Of a stretch of DNA of 8,541 nucleotides, positions 6,564 to 8,541 are shown piece by piece; the stretch's first letter is position 1, and every line of letters starts with the position of its first letter. The notes under the pieces were generated by a model. That model was not told the DNA's origin, searched no databases, and saw only the letters and a program-made list of their open reading frames with translations. Location: assembly GCA_003158835.1 (NCBI GenBank), contig PMLI01000295.1:1-8541 (forward strand), in the 5' to 3' direction. Made by a program: the position numbers and the translations under genes. The stretch is from Acidimicrobiaceae bacterium. Lineage in GTDB: Bacteria > Actinomycetota > Acidimicrobiia > Acidimicrobiales > Palsa-688.

Positions 6564-7309
6564 TGCCGGCGATAGCGGCGCCGCTCGCCGGCACCCGACT
6601 GGGCCGGTTCAACCCGGCGGCCAAACTGGCGGGCGCCGCCATCGTGATGGTCGGCCTGCTGGTGACGGCGGACCTGGTCACCGCTTCGGTCCTCCTCGGC
6701 AGCGAACTGCTGGCGCTGCCTCTGGCCGGCATCCCGCTGCGGGCCGTGCTGAGCCGAGCGTGGCCCCTGCCCGTCGCCGCCGCCGGAGTGGCCGTGGCCA
6801 ACTTGATCGCCTCCGACGCCAGCCGGGCCACCACCGCCGCCATATCCCTGCGCTTGCTGGCCATCGCCCTCCCGGGGGTCCTGGTCTTTGCCTCCACCGA
6901 CGCCGTCGACCTGGCCGACTCGCTCGTCCAGCAACTGCACGTCCCGGCCCGGTTCGCCTACGGAGCGCTCGCCGCCCTCCGCCTCCTTCCGCTCCTGAGC
7001 GCGCAGTGGGCCACTATCCACCGGGCCCGGCGGGCCCGGGGCATCGACGCCGGGGGCTCGGCGCTGAGCGCCGTCCGCCTTTTCGTCTCTGCCGTGTACG
7101 CCCTGCTCATTGCCGCCATCCGTCACGGTACCCGCCTGGCCCTGGCCATGGACAGCCGGGGGTTCGACTCCCGAGGTCCCCGGACCACCGCTCGCATCCA
7201 GCGGGTACGAGGCGCCGACTGGGCACTGGCCGGGGTGGTGCTCGCAGTGGCGGGTGGCGCCAACGCGCTGGCGGTCGTCCTGGGCACCTGGCACCCGCTT
7301 CTCGGTTAG
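6563..7309 (+). CDS. ykoC: YkoC: transmembrane T-component (EcfT) of the ECF thiamine/HMP transporter
   Basis: The 248-residue membrane protein couples the YkoD ATPases to YkoE. Hydrophobic segments lie near 23-54, 66-82, 95-112, 130-147, 168-187 and 219-241. The two short arginine motifs by which EcfT proteins contact the ATPases are present: A-R-G at 158-160 (in RRARGID) and S-R-G at 198-200 (in MDSRGF). The N-terminal GRFNPAAKL is also typical of EcfT (L-x-x-NP-x-x-K). ATG 6563 overlaps the ykoD stop as TGATG, so it is translationally coupled. Earlier in-frame starts lie deep inside ykoD and are unlikely. It is the last gene of the operon. A convergent gene begins 7 bases after its stop. 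Confidence 0.92.
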   Translation: MPAIAAPLAGTRLGRFNPAAKLAGAAIVMVGLLVTADLVTASVLLGSELLALPLAGIPLRAVLSRAWPLPVAAAGVAVANLIASDASRATTAAISLRLLAIALPGVLVFASTDAVDLADSLVQQLHVPARFAYGALAALRLLPLLSAQWATIHRARRARGIDAGGSALSAVRLFVSAVYALLIAAIRHGTRLALAMDSRGFDSRGPRTTARIQRVRGADWALAGVVLAVAGGANALAVVLGTWHPLLG

Positions 7310-7316
7310 GCCGGCG

Positions 7317-7721
7317 CTACCGCTCGGCCGGGCCTTCGAGCCCGTGAAGGCTGGGCGGCACGTCGACGGCGTGCTCTTCGAGCGCGGCCCGGGGCACAAT
7401 CTCGAGGGCGGCTTCGTTGGTCGAGGCGAGCACCACGAAGCAGGCCGCGCCGTCCCGGTAGGCGCGCAGCCAGTTCACGGCCGTGACGCACCAGCGGTCG
7501 CCCGGGACGAGGCCGGCAAAGCGGTAGGCCGGCACCGGGGTCACGAGGTCGTTGCCGATGCGGCGCTGGTGCTCGAGGAACTCGGCCGTGACGACGGCGC
7601 AGATGGTGTGGGATCCAAGGTCCTCGGGGCCACTGGAGCAACAGCCGTCGCGGTAGAAGCCGGTGACGGGTTCGAGACCGCAGGGCTGTAGTTCTTCGCC
7701 GAGCACGTTCCGGTATGCCAC
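7317..7721 (-). CDS. DUF2237 family protein, function unknown
   Basis: This small soluble protein has 134 residues if translation starts at GTG 7721 (VAYRNVLGEELQPC). It matches the DUF2237 pattern as I know it: NVLG near the start, then a P-x-TGF-x-RDGCC-x-x-GPED-x-GSHT-x-CA block (19-42), GNDL (57-60), PGDRWC (73-78) and NEAALE (102-107). Cysteines C14, C27, C28, C41 and C78 sit within these conserved blocks, which suggests a metal or redox site, but no activity is established for the family as far as I know. There is no signal peptide or membrane segment. The GTG is 2 bases after the stop of the PLP-enzyme gene, so the two form an operon and are probably translationally coupled. A weak GGTGGG lies 11 bases before the GTG. 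A start further upstream (7802) is possible in frame but would overlap the previous gene by about 80 bases and add residues not typical of the family. Confidence 0.85.
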   Translation of the reverse strand: MAYRNVLGEELQPCGLEPVTGFYRDGCCSSGPEDLGSHTICAVVTAEFLEHQRRIGNDLVTPVPAYRFAGLVPGDRWCVTAVNWLRAYRDGAACFVVLASTNEAALEIVPRAALEEHAVDVPPSLHGLEGPAER

Positions 7722-7723
7722 AG

Positions 7724-8541
7724 CTAACAGTACCCACCAGCTTTGAGCCCCGCTCCGGTCATGGCCAGGACTGTGGACGAAGGTCCGGGTGCCTCCGTCC
7801 ATTCGAGCCAGCCCGCGTACGTGACAGCCGCGGTTGGCTCGACGTCGACCCCCTTCGCCGCCAGCGCCAGCCGGGCCGATGCGATCCCGGCTTCAGTCGC
7901 AGTGAGGACCGTCCCACCGCTCTCAGAGACTACTTCCAGCATCTGCGCCAGCCGGGCCGGCTCGGCAATCGCGATCCCCTCGGCGATGGTCTCGCCCGCC
8001 CCTTCCCCCGGCGCCGGCGGCGCGTCTCTGCCCCGGCTCTGACCGGCGGCCCGGGTCGCGAGGGCGAGGGGCGCGCAGCGCTGGGCCTGCACGGCGACGA
8101 GGCGGGGCAGGCGTTCGCCCAGTCCTGCCGCGACCAGTTCCCGGAAGCCGATGGCGGCTCCGATGAGCAACGTCCCGTTGCCCGCCGGGACCAGGACCGT
8201 CTCGGGCAGGCGGCGGCCGAGCTGCTCCCACAGCTCGAACGCGAACGTCTTGGTCCCGTGATGGAAGAGCGGGTTGTAGACGTGGCTGGCGTAGAAGGCG
8301 CCGGTCGCTTCGACGTGGTCGATGGCGGCCGAGGCGGCCTGCGCCCGGGGCCCGGGTACCCGGTGCACCGTAGCCCCGTAGCCCCGTAGCTGTGCCACCT
8401 TCTTCTCCGAGGTCGCGCCGGGGACGAATACCTCGACGGCCATCCCGGCGCGCCCCCCGTAGGCGGCGATCGAGGCCCCGGCGTTGCCGCTGCTGTCGGA
8501 GACGAGCCGGGGCACGCCGAGCTCGGCCGCTTTGGCGACGC
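7724..8541 (-). CDS. Threonine synthase-like PLP-dependent enzyme (N-terminus outside window)
   Basis: The C-terminal 272 residues of a fold-type II PLP enzyme are present, open to the window edge (first full codons encode VAKAAELGVPRLVSDSSGN). The phosphate-binding loop SSGNAGAS, followed by IAAYGGRAGM, closely matches threonine synthases. So do YASHVYNPLFHHGTKTFAFELWEQLG, the glycine-rich PAGNGTLLIGAA and LPRLVAVQAQRCAPL. Threonine synthase converts O-phosphohomoserine to threonine. The PLP-binding lysine, normally in an N-terminal S-F-K-D segment, lies beyond the window and cannot be checked. Related enzymes (threonine dehydratase, diaminopropionate or cysteate synthases) share this fold, so the exact reaction is uncertain. 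An internal GTG at 8515 would cut off most of the fold and is not the start. The gene is followed by the DUF2237 gene 2 bases later. Confidence 0.83.
   Translation of the reverse strand, partial: VAKAAELGVPRLVSDSSGNAGASIAAYGGRAGMAVEVFVPGATSEKKVAQLRGYGATVHRVPGPRAQAASAAIDHVEATGAFYASHVYNPLFHHGTKTFAFELWEQLGRRLPETVLVPAGNGTLLIGAAIGFRELVAAGLGERLPRLVAVQAQRCAPLALATRAAGQSRGRDAPPAPGEGAGETIAEGIAIAEPARLAQMLEVVSESGGTVLTATEAGIASARLALAAKGVDVEPTAAVTYAGWLEWTEAPGPSSTVLAMTGAGLKAGGYC
8368..8390. repeat. Short tandem repeat, 8-bp unit, about 2.9 copies
   Basis: CCGTAGCC is repeated perfectly (8368-8375, 8376-8383, then CCGTAGC to 8390) inside the PLP-enzyme gene. On the coding strand it encodes the QLRGYGAT segment, each copy being read in a different frame because 8 is not a multiple of 3. 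Gain or loss of one unit would shift the frame. Confidence 0.8.

Noticed and set aside
7309..7344. Stem-loops at the convergent junction (GGCCG 7309-7313 with CGGCC 7325-7329; CGGGC 7329-7333 with GCCCG 7340-7344) as a shared terminator
   Set aside because: The stems are only 5 bp, partly inside the DUF2237 coding end, and lack a T-run on either strand. Such pairs are expected by chance in this G+C content.
6545..7399. 284-codon open frame on the minus strand over ykoC
   Set aside because: It is antisense to the EcfT gene and also overlaps the DUF2237 gene in another frame. No recognisable protein features.
7715..8389. 224-codon open frame on the plus strand over the PLP enzyme gene
   Set aside because: The minus strand encodes an unmistakable threonine synthase-like protein here. 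The plus frame is an Arg/Gly-rich shadow.
1..8541. CRISPR arrays, tRNA/rRNA genes, insertion sequences, inverted-repeat mobile ends, toxin-antitoxin or phage genes
   Set aside because: None were seen on reading both strands. The window is almost fully occupied by ordinary transport and metabolic genes.

Overview
The window is dense, strongly G+C-rich bacterial DNA. Third codon positions are nearly all G or C, alternative GTG/TTG starts are used, and genes overlap or sit a few bases apart. These traits, a permease-ATPase fusion and a TPP-riboswitch-linked ykoEDC set point to a high-G+C actinobacterium; an uncultured or Acidimicrobiia-like lineage is possible, but the sequence does not settle it. 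No tRNA, rRNA, mobile element, CRISPR array or integration site was found.

Region 1 (1-3450, + strand) is the distal part of a peptide (Dpp/Opp family) ABC importer operon. The last six codons of a DppB-type permease (DPRVRY, stop) are followed by a single polypeptide fusing a DppC-type permease to a DppD-type ATPase. A second, OppF/DppF-type ATPase starts at a TTG inside the end of the fusion gene. The substrate-binding protein and most of DppB must lie upstream, outside the window. Both ATPases carry the C-terminal cysteine motif of the family. In the second one the last cysteine is displaced by about 90 extra residues.

Region 2 (3471-4313, + strand) is a two-domain rhodanese of the 3-mercaptopyruvate sulfurtransferase type, 32 bp behind the transporter and perhaps co-transcribed with it. 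Its active-site loop is CGSGVTA.

Region 3 (4314-7309, + strand) is a complete vitamin B1 uptake module: a leader with a candidate promoter, a TPP riboswitch, then ykoE (ECF substrate-binding membrane subunit), ykoD (two fused ATPases) and ykoC (ECF T-component). The three genes overlap (GTGA and TGATG junctions), so they are surely one translationally coupled operon. The Shine-Dalgarno sequence of ykoE is built into the conserved 3' strand of the riboswitch aptamer. TPP binding should therefore hide the ribosome site directly.

Region 4 (7317-8541, - strand) is convergent with region 3, 7 bp from it. It reads leftward: a threonine-synthase-like PLP enzyme whose N-terminus lies outside the window, then, 2 bp later, a small cysteine-rich protein of the uncharacterised DUF2237 family.

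The most notable points are the self-occluding riboswitch, the displaced fourth cysteine in the OppF-like ATPase, and the DUF2237/PLP-enzyme pair. No wholly new system was recognised.
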